In this document: one piece after another, positions 17,606-27,241 of the stretch | How positions within the stretch are numbered: the stretch's first letter is position 1 | Layout: every line of letters begins with the position of its first letter | Made by a program: the position numbers and the translations under genes | DNA from: a virus | IMG/VR virus record: IMGVR_UViG_3300047478_000083 | Location: 1-42,334 of that record | Length of the DNA stretch: 42,334 bases | Strand: one strand, 5' to 3' | Notes under the pieces: generated by a model | What the model was told of the DNA's origin: nothing | The model's database searches: none | What the model saw: only the letters and a program-made list of their open reading frames with translations

Positions 17606-20600
17606 ATGCCTACATACAGTATTACAGCGCCTAACGGCAAAACCTATTCTATTGATGGTCCTGAAGGTGCTACTAGAGCGCAGGTAATCGCAGCTATTCA
17701 AGCGCAAGTAGGTTCAGAGCTAAATGCTCCAGCCGTGCCAGCGGCACCCACTGCGGAGATGCCTGATCGTAGTTTAAGTGATATTGGTAGTGATATTGTT
17801 ACCGGTGCCGCTAAAGGTATTACAAGCGGTTTGCAGGGCATAGTCGGTCTAGCAGACATCCCGACAGGGGGCGAAGCAGGTAAGGCGCTTAAACCTTATC
17901 TTGACTTAGAAAAACTCCAAGAGGGTTATAGCCAGCACTATTCACCCCAACAACAAGCAGCTATTAAAGCAGTTCAAGAGGCTAAAGGCTTCGGTGGCAC
18001 GTTGGAGGCTTATGCTGAAAACCCTGCAGCTATTGCATCTACTATTGGTGAGTCTATCCCATCCATGCTAGTTGGTGGTGCGCTAGGTAAAGGAGCGCAA
18101 GCGATTAGAGCAGTTAAAGGCGCCGGTGCTGCCGGTGCATTAGGTGAAGGCTTAATAGGTGCAGGTTCTGCGGCTGAGAGTTTAAGAGAACAATCACCTG
18201 ATGAATTGCTGTCTGGTAAAGGCACCGTTGCTGCGTTAGGTGCAGGTATTGGTACTTCTATGTTCGGTTTGGCTGGCGCTAAGCTTGCAGATAAGTTTGG
18301 CGTAGTTGACCCTGACACATTGATAACAGGGGGCTTACAAGCCCTTAAATCTGAAAGTGTCAACGCTGGCGAAGCGGCTGCTAAAAAGAGTTTCCTCAAA
18401 CAGATGGTTGGTTCGGGCATATCTGAGGGTTTTTTCGAGGAGATGCCACAGTCCGCACAAGAACAGATGTGGGCTAACTTTGCTAATGACAAACCACTTA
18501 CTGAAGGTATTGGTGAAGCGGCTGCTTCTGGTTTAGTTGCCGGCGCTGCTATGGGCGTAGGTGCAGGTGGTATAGGTGGCGGGTTTAATACTGCCCAATT
18601 ACCTCCTCAAGATACAACCCCTCCTCCAGCTGAAGGTACAACGCCTCCTACCCCTCCGAAAGAAGATGAAACGGCTATTATGACCCCAACGGTCGAGGCT
18701 TTGACGCCTGAAGCTAAAGCCATTGAGCAAGAAAATTTGCTTAAAGAAAAAGAAGCCCGAGTGCGTGACTGGTTAGGCACGGATAAAACCAAGCTGTTCA
18801 GAGAAATTATGGCTCAAGACTTTGATACCCATGAGGGGTTAGATAAAGTCGAAGAGTTACTGGGTGGCACAGAAGACCAACTGGGTGCTAGAGGTCTAGG
18901 CATTGCCACAAAAGATTTACCACTACTGCGTAACAAGATCGACACGCAACCAGCCGCTACGCAACAAGAAGAAACCCGTTCCTTCAAAGAAGAGCCAGCG
19001 CCTGAAGTTCATCCTGATATTGTTGCTGCGCAAAGCGCACTTGATGCTTATGGCGCCAAGCCTAATGTCCCTGCTAATGTCCGTGCAGTTAACGAAGTGG
19101 CAACCAATCTAGGTATAGGTGGTGCTAAGCTTGAAGATAGAGTTACTGGTTTACAGAACGCTGTGGCCCAAGCACAAGCAGCACAACCCGAAGTAGCTGC
19201 TGCTGAACAGCAAGTGCAACCTGAGAAACAAGCAGACTTTTCCGCTGAAGTCACTGACACCCGCTCTGATGTAGCAGAGCCTAGCACAACCGCTAAGAAA
19301 GAATCCATAGCACCTGATGATTTTACAACAGATCAATCACGGGAAGAGTTTGGGCAAAAACTAGGTGCGAAAGTAGAACCCAGTGGTCGATTAGTACAAG
19401 CACCCAATCCAAAATTAGAGACAGCTATGCGTTGGCTGAAAGGTCAAGCAAGAACAGGTACAGTCAATAGACGAGCAACTTACCGTGATATTTCAATGGG
19501 TCATGCGCTTGATGCTTTAGATGCTAGCCCTAATCTTATTATTCGACAGCTTGCTGAGAAGGCTAAAAACCAACTCAAAGATATAGGATTTGATTTTGGA
19601 AAGACTTTACACAATGCAACAGGGCAATACACACGTTATGGGTCAGGCAGAGAGACTATTACCCTACGGGGGAATAACTATTGGAATGAAAAAACTTTAG
19701 CCCATGAAATCATGCATGGATTTGCTGCTATGGCTATCGATAACCCAACTGAAGCACAAAAGCCCGTCGTTAAGGCTATTACTGATTTGTACAACGCAGT
19801 AAAAAACACTCCGTCATTACGTGAGGGGCCGTTTAATTATGGCGAATATGGTATTAAGGATGTCCATGAATTTGTATCGGAAGGTCTAAGTAATCCTGAA
19901 TTTCAGTATAAGCTTTCCCAAATTAAATATGAAAACACTACTGCATGGGGTAAATTTACTCAGCTGGTTGCAGACTTATTAGGTATCCCACGAAATACTG
20001 CCTTTATGGAGCTCATTGCTCAATCCGAGCAATTGATGGAAACCGTAGACAAATCAAAAGGACCGAAAGTACCTGAAGCGCCTAGCGCTAGCATAGCAAA
20101 ACCACCAAAACAGCCTAAGCCACCTAAACAGCCTCCGGTCGCTCCACCAGTTGCTCCACCCGCGCAACCACCTAAACAACCTCCGGTCACTCCACCAGCA
20201 CCTACAATGCCACAGTTTAAAAAGACTCGGTTGCAGAAAGCGGTCAACTATGTAGAGAGTATGTTGTTTTCGTCTGAGGCAGCTTTAATTAATGATACCG
20301 CGCGGTCTATGCGGAATATGGGTGTGCCTTTTGCTGCGATTAAGAAAGTGATGCTAGCTTCCAGCATGGCTCAGGCAGTTCACTCTGCCTATTTGGGTAT
20401 GCAAGGTGTGGTTCAAGGCACACTAAAATATAACCCAATGACTTATACGTGGGATGCTCAAATGGGCACAACCATTGATAGTATTAAAGCTAAAGTGTTG
20501 CAGATCGGAAACCAGCACGGGTTAGATCCTAAAGAGGTGATGGAACAGTTCCAGAACTTAATGGAAGCTCGTAGGGTAAAAGAAATCCACGAGAAAGCCA

Positions 20601-22831
20601 CTCAGATACAAGACACCTATGAGCAGTTAAAAGCAACTGATCCTAAGAAAGCTACAGCATACCGTAAAGCGAATATCAAAACGCTGCAGTTATCTAAACG
20701 AATGAGTGATCTTCAAATGACTGAAGATGAAGCAGATGCCATCATAGATGAAGCACAACAATACCCTGAGTTTTTCGATACAGATGGCCCTATTGCTATG
20801 TGGGGTGAGGTGCGGGAAAACACAATTAAAGTGATGGTTGACTCAGGTCGATATTCAAGAAATCAAGCAGAAGCATTGATGGAAGCTGCCGCTTATGTAC
20901 CGTTCCAAAGGGTGATGGATGAACCTGATCCAGATAAAATGATTGAAAATATCCATAAGGGTATTGCCCACAGTTTGCTGGGTGGTCGTAAACAGTACGG
21001 CATCAAAGGTTCAGCTCGTGAGGTTAAAAACATCTTCGAGAATATGGAGCAGTGGCAAGCACATAGCTTTGCTATCGGTGTTAAGAATCATAAGGCTCTG
21101 CAGTTAGTTGATACTGCACGGATGTATTTACCTAAAGGCGCTACACAAGAAGTGAAAGCAGGTACTCCCGGCGCCATTATGCTCTATCGTCATGGTAAAA
21201 AAGAATACTACAAGTTTGCTGATCCTCTCTACTATCACGCATTTAATGGGATGCAAGGTATAACCACTGATTCACTCAGTTTCGGGGGTAAGTTTGCTTC
21301 GATGTACCAAAACCTTATCGTGCGAAACCCTATCTTTACCCTAGCGCAGTTACCGCAGGATACTTATGCAGCAATGTTTACATCGGGATTAAAAAACCCA
21401 ATGGCATTGCCTTTAGAAGTAGCTAAGCAGTTCTACAAAAACTTGGCTCAACAAGACACGAGATCAAGAAAAGCGCTAACCAAACGGGGCATAGTTGGTG
21501 ATACTGGGTTTAATGCCATTGACATCCATGAGATGAACACTGTGTTAGGTATAACCCCACCAAACACCACATGGCATAAAGCACAGAAGTTCTTGTCTCA
21601 TATCTCTGAGGCAGGTGATGGTGCCGTACGTCAGGCCGTGTTTGAACGGACTATGAAAGAGATGAAAGGTTTGCCTGATGCAGAAGCGATAGCTACCCAA
21701 AGAGCAGCGGATATTATTAACTTCCGTAGACAGGGCGCCAGTGCTATGTCTAATGCGATTCGCCAAGTTGTGCCGTTCTACGGTGCCTATCTCCAAGCCC
21801 AACGTGTGGCATTGAGAACACTTTCAGGTACAGGCATATCACCTACAGAGCGTAAAGCAGCATTAGGTGTACTAGCAATGACATCGGCTCAGATGATTGC
21901 ACTAGGTGCGGTCTATGCGTTTGTGGCAGGTGATGATGATCGGTTTAAAGAAATGTCACCCGCAGAGAAAGATCACAAGCTGTTGATCCCGGGTACTTCA
22001 CTGGAAATCCCACTGCGTAAAGACTGGACGCTGTTACCACACGTATTAGGTGTACACGCATACAATCAGATAATGAAGAAAGGTACAGAAGACCCAGAGA
22101 CCGCTAAGAAAGCGATGAAAGATGCGTTCTTAACAGCGGCGTTTTCTCTACCTACACCTGTGCCAGCTATCTTAAAACCTGCAGTTGAAGTTGCGATAAA
22201 CCACGACTTCTTTACCGGTAGAGACATCGAAACACAAGCAATGGATAAGCTAGACATAGAAGAGAAATTCACACCTTCTACATCGGTTTTAGGTAAGTGG
22301 GTTGGTGAAACTGGGATTATGTCGCCTGTGAACTTCGATCATTTGTTTAGAGGTTATACAGGGTCTCTTGGCGCGGGGCTTCTATTGGCTACAGATGCTG
22401 CACTTAGCAAAGCATCGGGTATTCCCTACACTGAAAAGACCGTAAGAGAGATGGCACGAGCGGTGCCGGGCATGTCAGTGTTTATCGGTAAAAAGGATCG
22501 GGGTGGTGATACTGCCAAGTATTACGAACTGTTGAACGAAGTCACTACTGCCTCTAGCACGTTAAAGCGTAAGGAAGAAAGAACCCCTGAGAAGGTGGAG
22601 AAGTATGCTGAAGAAAAAGGTAAGCTATTAGATGAAAATGTTAAAAGTGCATTGGGTGATATACGCCAACAGCTACATGATATAGCAGCCGAAGAGCGTC
22701 GTATCGGTAGCATACCTAACAAAGAGATGTCCCCTGCAGAAAAACGAGTTGCTATCGAAGAGCTTAAGCAGTACAAAAAAGAGGCCTTGTCAGGCATCCA
22801 AGATATACGAGACTACGTCTACCGTGACTGA
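17606..22831 (+). CDS. Giant polyvalent ejection protein with HEIMH metallopeptidase motif and LPD38-like region
   Basis: 1741 residues, with AAAGGG before the ATG. The N-terminal 35 residues (TYSITAPNGKTYSIDGPEG) are common at the start of phage ejection proteins. Residues about 120-330 are small-residue hydrophobic, suited to envelope insertion. A zinc-protease motif HEIMH occupies 700-704, with a plausible third ligand about 50 residues later in HEFVSEGLSNPEF (E755 or E759). A Pro-rich linker spans about 831-870. The C-terminal third (about 1230-1540) from MYQNLIVRNPIFTLAQL to VAINHDFFTGRDIE has the layout of large polyvalent-protein domain LPD38. These domains travel into the cell with the DNA. 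The last 150 residues are charged coiled coil. It ends the late operon at a terminator. Confidence 0.75.
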   Translation: MPTYSITAPNGKTYSIDGPEGATRAQVIAAIQAQVGSELNAPAVPAAPTAEMPDRSLSDIGSDIVTGAAKGITSGLQGIVGLADIPTGGEAGKALKPYLDLEKLQEGYSQHYSPQQQAAIKAVQEAKGFGGTLEAYAENPAAIASTIGESIPSMLVGGALGKGAQAIRAVKGAGAAGALGEGLIGAGSAAESLREQSPDELLSGKGTVAALGAGIGTSMFGLAGAKLADKFGVVDPDTLITGGLQALKSESVNAGEAAAKKSFLKQMVGSGISEGFFEEMPQSAQEQMWANFANDKPLTEGIGEAAASGLVAGAAMGVGAGGIGGGFNTAQLPPQDTTPPPAEGTTPPTPPKEDETAIMTPTVEALTPEAKAIEQENLLKEKEARVRDWLGTDKTKLFREIMAQDFDTHEGLDKVEELLGGTEDQLGARGLGIATKDLPLLRNKIDTQPAATQQEETRSFKEEPAPEVHPDIVAAQSALDAYGAKPNVPANVRAVNEVATNLGIGGAKLEDRVTGLQNAVAQAQAAQPEVAAAEQQVQPEKQADFSAEVTDTRSDVAEPSTTAKKESIAPDDFTTDQSREEFGQKLGAKVEPSGRLVQAPNPKLETAMRWLKGQARTGTVNRRATYRDISMGHALDALDASPNLIIRQLAEKAKNQLKDIGFDFGKTLHNATGQYTRYGSGRETITLRGNNYWNEKTLAHEIMHGFAAMAIDNPTEAQKPVVKAITDLYNAVKNTPSLREGPFNYGEYGIKDVHEFVSEGLSNPEFQYKLSQIKYENTTAWGKFTQLVADLLGIPRNTAFMELIAQSEQLMETVDKSKGPKVPEAPSASIAKPPKQPKPPKQPPVAPPVAPPAQPPKQPPVTPPAPTMPQFKKTRLQKAVNYVESMLFSSEAALINDTARSMRNMGVPFAAIKKVMLASSMAQAVHSAYLGMQGVVQGTLKYNPMTYTWDAQMGTTIDSIKAKVLQIGNQHGLDPKEVMEQFQNLMEARRVKEIHEKATQIQDTYEQLKATDPKKATAYRKANIKTLQLSKRMSDLQMTEDEADAIIDEAQQYPEFFDTDGPIAMWGEVRENTIKVMVDSGRYSRNQAEALMEAAAYVPFQRVMDEPDPDKMIENIHKGIAHSLLGGRKQYGIKGSAREVKNIFENMEQWQAHSFAIGVKNHKALQLVDTARMYLPKGATQEVKAGTPGAIMLYRHGKKEYYKFADPLYYHAFNGMQGITTDSLSFGGKFASMYQNLIVRNPIFTLAQLPQDTYAAMFTSGLKNPMALPLEVAKQFYKNLAQQDTRSRKALTKRGIVGDTGFNAIDIHEMNTVLGITPPNTTWHKAQKFLSHISEAGDGAVRQAVFERTMKEMKGLPDAEAIATQRAADIINFRRQGASAMSNAIRQVVPFYGAYLQAQRVALRTLSGTGISPTERKAALGVLAMTSAQMIALGAVYAFVAGDDDRFKEMSPAEKDHKLLIPGTSLEIPLRKDWTLLPHVLGVHAYNQIMKKGTEDPETAKKAMKDAFLTAAFSLPTPVPAILKPAVEVAINHDFFTGRDIETQAMDKLDIEEKFTPSTSVLGKWVGETGIMSPVNFDHLFRGYTGSLGAGLLLATDAALSKASGIPYTEKTVREMARAVPGMSVFIGKKDRGGDTAKYYELLNEVTTASSTLKRKEERTPEKVEKYAEEKGKLLDENVKSALGDIRQQLHDIAAEERRIGSIPNKEMSPAEKRVAIEELKQYKKEALSGIQDIRDYVYRD

Positions 22832-22839
22832 TAAAACTA

Positions 22840-22860
22840 AGCCCCTGAAAAGGGGCTTTT
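22840..22860 (+). terminator. Rho-independent terminator of the late operon
   Basis: A 7-bp stem AGCCCCT (22840-22846), GAAA tetraloop, AGGGGCT (22851-22857), then TTTTCTTT. It lies nine bases past the end of the giant ejection-protein gene. The GNRA loop reads correctly on the plus strand. The opposite strand has only a weak T tract, so it mainly serves the plus-strand operon and separates convergent transcription. Confidence 0.85.
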
Positions 22861-22863
22861 TCT

Positions 22864-25665
22864 TTACTTGATACTTATATCGGCAAACACAGAATCAGTA
22901 CCTTCTGTGTTAAATTCTAATACGTGAATAGGTGGGCTTGATACCGACATCCCTGCAGACAAGCGCTTAGCACCTCTACCTCTTAATAACCCAGCTATCT
23001 TTAACTTTTCACACAGGTTCTTATAAGGTATCTGTTTTTCTGCACACCAGTCTCTAAATACAGTCGAAGCAATATAGATTGTCTTAGTGTCAGGCTCATA
23101 GCGCATAAGCAGTTCGCCTCTCGGTTCACGAAGAGGCGCTGTAGTTAGCCCCTTATGGGTTATCCCCTCAATCACTAATAAGTTCTGCATGTGTGAGTTG
23201 ATAAACTCACCCAACATTGCTGGTCCGTCCTTAGCATCTTCGCTAAAGGTAGCAAGTGTTTTGCCTAGTGTGTCTAGCGCCCACTCTTTGACACGCGGGA
23301 TGTCGATGCTATGTAAACCACACCGTTGCGCTATCTCAAGACCTGTAAATGCAACGGCACAAGCAGATGAATAGAAACGTTCTTTCGCTTTAAAGTTCGC
23401 GCGTCTATCAAAGTCTTCACGAATTTCGTGCATTAGTGCCAAGCACTCTTCTTTATTCTTGATGATGTACTCCGCGATAACCTCACCGGCCATACCATAG
23501 TTATGCAGTAGCTGTTGTCCAAAGTACTTATCGGACTCTTGTTTAGCCAGCGAATTGTCTTGCTCGATATAAACCTCCAGTATCCGCATCAATTCCCCCT
23601 CAGGAAGAACCTTATTTGAATACAGTAAGTCGTGCAAACTATTGTTACCGGAAGTGATTACAGGCAAATCCCAAGTGGTGTTGTTTTTACGTATTGCGTT
23701 TACCTGAGACTGCATACGGTCACGACCTTTACCTTGGGTTACCATGAACGCAGTATGCCCTGCTTCTTCAGCGCCTAAGTCAGTAATCTCATCGATACAG
23801 CTAACGATGTTATTTAAAACACCAAACCGGTGCTGACGTGCCAAAGGCTTATCATCGAAGGTCAGCATAGTGTTAACCGGATGCCCCCACACACTGTTTG
23901 CAACGTGCTGGATAGTTGACTTACCTACACCTGATTTTTCATTGGTCAGATGCAAGATAAAACCCCGAATACCCGAGAACTTAACAAAGGGCGCACCAAA
24001 GCTTACACCCAAAGCAAATGCCCGTGCTTCATTGCCCGGTCTACCATATAGATCTGCAACTTCTGTCCATAAAGGCAAGTGTCCTTTGCTACCGTAGTGA
24101 AGCGCGACTTCTTCTGTCGCAACAGAAGGTGGACTATAGGTAACCCCTTCGCTAGAAATTTGACGCGTACCGATAAGGAACGTAGTATCGTTATCATGCC
24201 AACCAAACTGTGACCGTGCGATCTCTGCACGGGTAGTAACCTGCAACACCTGAACAAACCTTGTCAGGTAGTTCATAATCCCATCCATCTTCTTCTGCAT
24301 AGCCGCAACCCCATGATAAGCCAGAATCGCACGGGCTTTATCGCGCGATAAAATATCAGCCAGAGGTGCAGTGAACTCGCGGATACCATCGTTCTTTAAG
24401 ATAAGTTTAATCAGCACAACTTCGCCTGAATCAGGATCAGTCAACCGTTTTTCTACGAACAGATCAAACTCGTAAATCATTACTTCTTCAGCTTCTTCAC
24501 TCTCATCACCATTAGCTAAGGGTGACCTCTGCGTCATATACACGCCACCGTCCTTCTTTCTAAAGTAAGGAAACGGATACTCAGGGATAATAATGGTTGT
24601 CTCTTTTCCTAACCCTTCGTGTGTTGTAGTGAGGATGTTATCTTCGGGCGTAGCATGTTCAACAAACCGACCTAGTAAAATAGGGCTTTTAATCGAACCT
24701 TTAACAGGGCATTCAGTACACCCTAAAGGGTTTAAGTTTTCAAAAGTGGCGCATGTATGCGGGCCTTGGCATCGAGACGCCTTATCTTCAGTTTCTGTTG
24801 GGTCATACTCATCGCACTGATTTGATAACTTGTGTATTGCGACATCACGGTCTACGCAAAATTGGGCGATAGACAAACCTGCTCGCCATAGGGGTTCATC
24901 AATTGCGTTTTGATTTTTATAGATATGCAATAGCTGAGGACACCCATTACCTCTAGCACTCTTCTGCATAATCGTTGCGAATCTCGATGATACGCCACCC
25001 ATCAGTGCTTTGGTCATAGCGTCAACCCCACGGATAGTGGGCTCTGTAGCTACACCTTCGGCATAACCTAGTGCGTCTTTAAAGGCTTGGAAGTGTATCC
25101 GAGGACCAAAACTGATTACTTCTACCAGCTTAGGGTTTTCTCTATTCTTAAAATTATAGGTGCCAGGCACACGTAGCACACGTGCTGCATCAGCAGTTAC
25201 GGCAGGGTCAACGCTAAATTTCTGTTGGTTGCATATGACCTTTAAATAGTCAGCGACTGGCTTCCAGTCGTTGTAGGTAATCTCTTCTTCTAACACCCAA
25301 TAGCAATGCACACCATTGCCTGAATTAACTAGGGTAGGTTTAGGTAGCGCCATTGCTAGGCAAAAGCTTTTAAGGGCTGCTATGCCTTCGTCTTGCGTGA
25401 GGTACGCTTTATTGGGTCCGCAGTCGATGTCTAACCAAAACGATTTAAAATACTTAGCATTTTTCGCTTCTCGGCTGTAGTTCGTATTGTATTTGGCGCA
25501 GCCAAAATAAGTATCATACCCTTCTGCTACTAATGCTTCGCACGCTGCAACGGCTTCTTCGGGCGTGTCATGTAACACTTGAGGGTTTGCTTTCCCTTTT
25601 ATCCCGAAGGTGGCGTAGTAACCTTGCACGGGTAGAACGTAGTTTAAAAAATTAAGTTTATCCAT
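22864..25665 (-). CDS. Primase-helicase (AEP-like primase + DUF927-type ATPase)
   Basis: About 933 residues from the ATG at 25665 (an upstream in-frame TTG at 25677 is less likely). The N-terminal archaeo-eukaryotic-type primase core shows FWLDIDCG (catalytic D79 and D81), NSGNGVHCYW (His 120 of the sxH motif) and DAARVLRVPGTYNFK. A Cys-rich stretch (CQGPHTCATFENLNPLGCTECPVKGS) may bind zinc. The C-terminal half has a Walker A motif NEKSGVGKST (about 575-584), a Walker B/acidic VSCIDEIT (about 621-628) and a sensor-like ITSGNNSLHDLL, as in DUF927 superfamily 3-related helicases. It would prime and unwind phage DNA. It lies downstream of a strong terminator, so expression is probably lower than that of the upstream SSB-like gene. 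Confidence 0.8.
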   Translation of the reverse strand: MDKLNFLNYVLPVQGYYATFGIKGKANPQVLHDTPEEAVAACEALVAEGYDTYFGCAKYNTNYSREAKNAKYFKSFWLDIDCGPNKAYLTQDEGIAALKSFCLAMALPKPTLVNSGNGVHCYWVLEEEITYNDWKPVADYLKVICNQQKFSVDPAVTADAARVLRVPGTYNFKNRENPKLVEVISFGPRIHFQAFKDALGYAEGVATEPTIRGVDAMTKALMGGVSSRFATIMQKSARGNGCPQLLHIYKNQNAIDEPLWRAGLSIAQFCVDRDVAIHKLSNQCDEYDPTETEDKASRCQGPHTCATFENLNPLGCTECPVKGSIKSPILLGRFVEHATPEDNILTTTHEGLGKETTIIIPEYPFPYFRKKDGGVYMTQRSPLANGDESEEAEEVMIYEFDLFVEKRLTDPDSGEVVLIKLILKNDGIREFTAPLADILSRDKARAILAYHGVAAMQKKMDGIMNYLTRFVQVLQVTTRAEIARSQFGWHDNDTTFLIGTRQISSEGVTYSPPSVATEEVALHYGSKGHLPLWTEVADLYGRPGNEARAFALGVSFGAPFVKFSGIRGFILHLTNEKSGVGKSTIQHVANSVWGHPVNTMLTFDDKPLARQHRFGVLNNIVSCIDEITDLGAEEAGHTAFMVTQGKGRDRMQSQVNAIRKNNTTWDLPVITSGNNSLHDLLYSNKVLPEGELMRILEVYIEQDNSLAKQESDKYFGQQLLHNYGMAGEVIAEYIIKNKEECLALMHEIREDFDRRANFKAKERFYSSACAVAFTGLEIAQRCGLHSIDIPRVKEWALDTLGKTLATFSEDAKDGPAMLGEFINSHMQNLLVIEGITHKGLTTAPLREPRGELLMRYEPDTKTIYIASTVFRDWCAEKQIPYKNLCEKLKIAGLLRGRGAKRLSAGMSVSSPPIHVLEFNTEGTDSVFADISIK

Positions 25666-25688
25666 AAATCTGCCCAAAATTAAGGGTC

Positions 25689-25713
25689 AAAAAAGGGCGG
25701 TATGCACCGCCCT
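25689..25713 (-). terminator. Intrinsic terminator between SSB-like and primase genes
   Basis: On the minus strand AGGGCGGT pairs with ACCGCCCT around a GCAT loop (stem 25694-25713), followed by six T (25694 down to 25689). Eight perfect pairs and a T tract make a strong rho-independent terminator, 20 bases past the SSB-like stop and just before the primase. It should attenuate read-through into the primase gene. Confidence 0.85.
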
Positions 25714-25732
25714 CACTGATACCGCGATGGGA

Positions 25733-26608
25733 TTAATCCCAATCGTCTAGGACAGCTTCTACGCTCTTAGGAGTTGGGGTTTCAGTTGCTTTTTTAGACT
25801 CACGCTTAACAGGTTCTTCTGGTGAAGCCATAGCAACAACAGGTGCTTCTACTGGTGCAGGTGCAGGCGCCGCTTTACTTTTACCAGCATTATCTAATGC
25901 GGCGGGATCAAACGATATAGCATTTTGAGCTTCTTTACCCTGACCTTTCTCCATTGCTACTGCGTATTCTTCTTCGTTCAACGCACGAATAGCACGGAAA
26001 GTTAGCTTAGGTGTTGCTGAGTTAGTATCAAAGCGCATTTCAGTCACAACGGCTGAAACAGACACACCCTGACCACCTAGATAGCGAGCGTAAGATTCTA
26101 GTGGCAGCTTGCCGTTTTCGCCTTGACCAAAGATAGACTGGGCAGGCAATACTAACTGATAGATGTCACCGGTAATCAAATCGTTCTCTAACATAGCAGC
26201 TAAACGACGGCTATAACGACATGCGCGGCTTCCATTTTGACCTGAACCTGCGATGTTTTGCGGGCAAGCAGCACAACCTGAAGCTTGTGGGTTTTCGATC
26301 GACGCATCAGGAGTCACACCATCTGCACTAGTACAGTCCGGTCTTAACGCTTCGCCTTCTGTATAGGTTTTGCTGTAATAGGTACGCGCATTTTTAGGTG
26401 CTGCCGCTACGATAACAACATTCATCGCACGGTCTTCGTTCTTAGCCACTTCTTTACCGTTAACAACCATACGGAAGACTGACCCTTTGATAGAGATGCG
26501 TTTATAAGTGCCAGTACCACTACCCATCAGGGCTTTAGTTGTTTCGTCTAACTCAGCATTACGTAAGTGAGCAGGTAAACCGTTTGCAAATAAAGATAAT
26601 TCAGACAT
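25733..26608 (-). CDS. Candidate ssDNA-binding protein with zinc cysteines and acidic tail
   Basis: 291 residues. The core (about 30-225) is beta-rich with four cysteines, C92, C112, C115 and C130 (PDCTS, GCAACPQN, RACRYSRRL), that could hold zinc, as T4 gp32 does. A disordered Ala/Pro linker follows (about 235-275), and the chain ends VLDDWD, an acidic aromatic tip like those by which phage and bacterial SSBs recruit partners. It lies between the HTH gene and the primase, directly under a strong promoter and above a terminator, the expression pattern expected of an abundant SSB. The name is an inference from architecture and context, not from a recognised SSB motif. Confidence 0.5.
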   Translation of the reverse strand: MSELSLFANGLPAHLRNAELDETTKALMGSGTGTYKRISIKGSVFRMVVNGKEVAKNEDRAMNVVIVAAAPKNARTYYSKTYTEGEALRPDCTSADGVTPDASIENPQASGCAACPQNIAGSGQNGSRACRYSRRLAAMLENDLITGDIYQLVLPAQSIFGQGENGKLPLESYARYLGGQGVSVSAVVTEMRFDTNSATPKLTFRAIRALNEEEYAVAMEKGQGKEAQNAISFDPAALDNAGKSKAAPAPAPVEAPVVAMASPEEPVKRESKKATETPTPKSVEAVLDDWD

Positions 26609-26609
26609 G

Positions 26610-26798
26610 TTATTCTCCTTGTTGAGGTTTTAAAAATTCAGTTACTTGTTGTTTGGTAAATCTTAAAGCTCTGCCTATCTTGTAACTTTTTAGATTTCCA
26701 GCTCTGGCGTGGCGCAGTACAGTTTCTTTATGTACTTTAAGTAGTTCGGCTACTTCTGCAACGGTCAGCAAAGCCTCATCGGTAGATGCTTCACTCAT
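26610..26798 (-). CDS. Excisionase-type helix-turn-helix protein, 62 aa
   Basis: A single winged-helix-type HTH: LLTVAEVAELLKVHKETVLRHARAGNLKSYKIGRALRFTKQQVTEFL. This is the standard layout of the excisionase/MerR-like family (HTH_17), in which 'AGxLxxxKxGRxxRF' forms the wing. ATG in an ATGA overlap with the upstream gene. No integrase is visible, so a role in replication-origin binding or operon control is more likely than excision. DNA target unknown. Confidence 0.75.
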   Translation of the reverse strand: MSEASTDEALLTVAEVAELLKVHKETVLRHARAGNLKSYKIGRALRFTKQQVTEFLKPQQGE

Positions 26799-27190
26799 TT
26801 TGCTCTCCTTACAGATATGGAGTATTTACTGTCCTGATTTAAGCCTTCAGGCAATAACTCAGGGTTTTCAGACAAGAAGGATTTCATATTAGTCTGATGT
26901 ATCCGTTGTTCAAGGAGCTGAGGAATATTATGCTCCCTAATAAATCCATACATCGAAGACCAATCACTAGTCCAGTATCTTGTTTTAACTGTGCGAATTA
27001 CAGTACCTGTGCTGGTACGTAAGCTTTCTGCTCCGGTTTCTTTACACAATTCTAACAGCTCATTAGAAATTAAATCTAACTGTTCTTTGAGCACGTTGTC
27101 TTGCTTCTCATATTCTTGCAAAATTTCCGCACGTTTGTCACGGATTTTAATGTACGTAGCAGCTAATTTATCCGCTGTCACCTTACTCAT
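26795..27190 (-). CDS. Coiled-coil phage protein of the recombination region, 131 aa
   Basis: First gene after the consensus promoter, with AAGGAG eight bases before its ATG. The N-terminal 60 residues (KIRDKRAEILQEYEKQDNVLKEQLDLISNELLELCKETG) form an evident coiled coil. The rest (ESLRTSTGTVIRTVKTRYWTSDWSSMYGFI, ENPELLPEGLNQDSKYSISVRR) is beta then loop. This coiled-coil plus 'GTVxRxxKTRYWxxDW' pattern resembles small phage proteins near recombination or SSB genes, loosely like Gp157 or Gam types. Function is not assigned. Confidence 0.55.
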   Translation of the reverse strand: MSKVTADKLAATYIKIRDKRAEILQEYEKQDNVLKEQLDLISNELLELCKETGAESLRTSTGTVIRTVKTRYWTSDWSSMYGFIREHNIPQLLEQRIHQTNMKSFLSENPELLPEGLNQDSKYSISVRRAK

Positions 27191-27211
27191 AACGATCTCC
27201 TTAAATAAACT

Positions 27212-27228
27212 CTCCCGTTACGTGGGAG
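27212..27228 (-). promoter_or_regulatory. 5'-leader hairpin ahead of the SSB operon
   Basis: CTCCC and GGGAG pair around a 7-base loop between the promoter and the first start codon. It has no following T run, so it is not a terminator; it may stabilise the leader or be a processing site. A similar CCCG-CATAA-CGGGAG hairpin sits before the HNH gene at 29378. Confidence 0.5.
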
Positions 27229-27241
27229 GAACCGTATAGCC

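Noticed and set aside
18010-18492. Minus-strand 160-codon frame
   Set aside because: Antisense to the giant ejection protein, low-complexity Ala/Pro/Ser product, no promoter or ribosome site.
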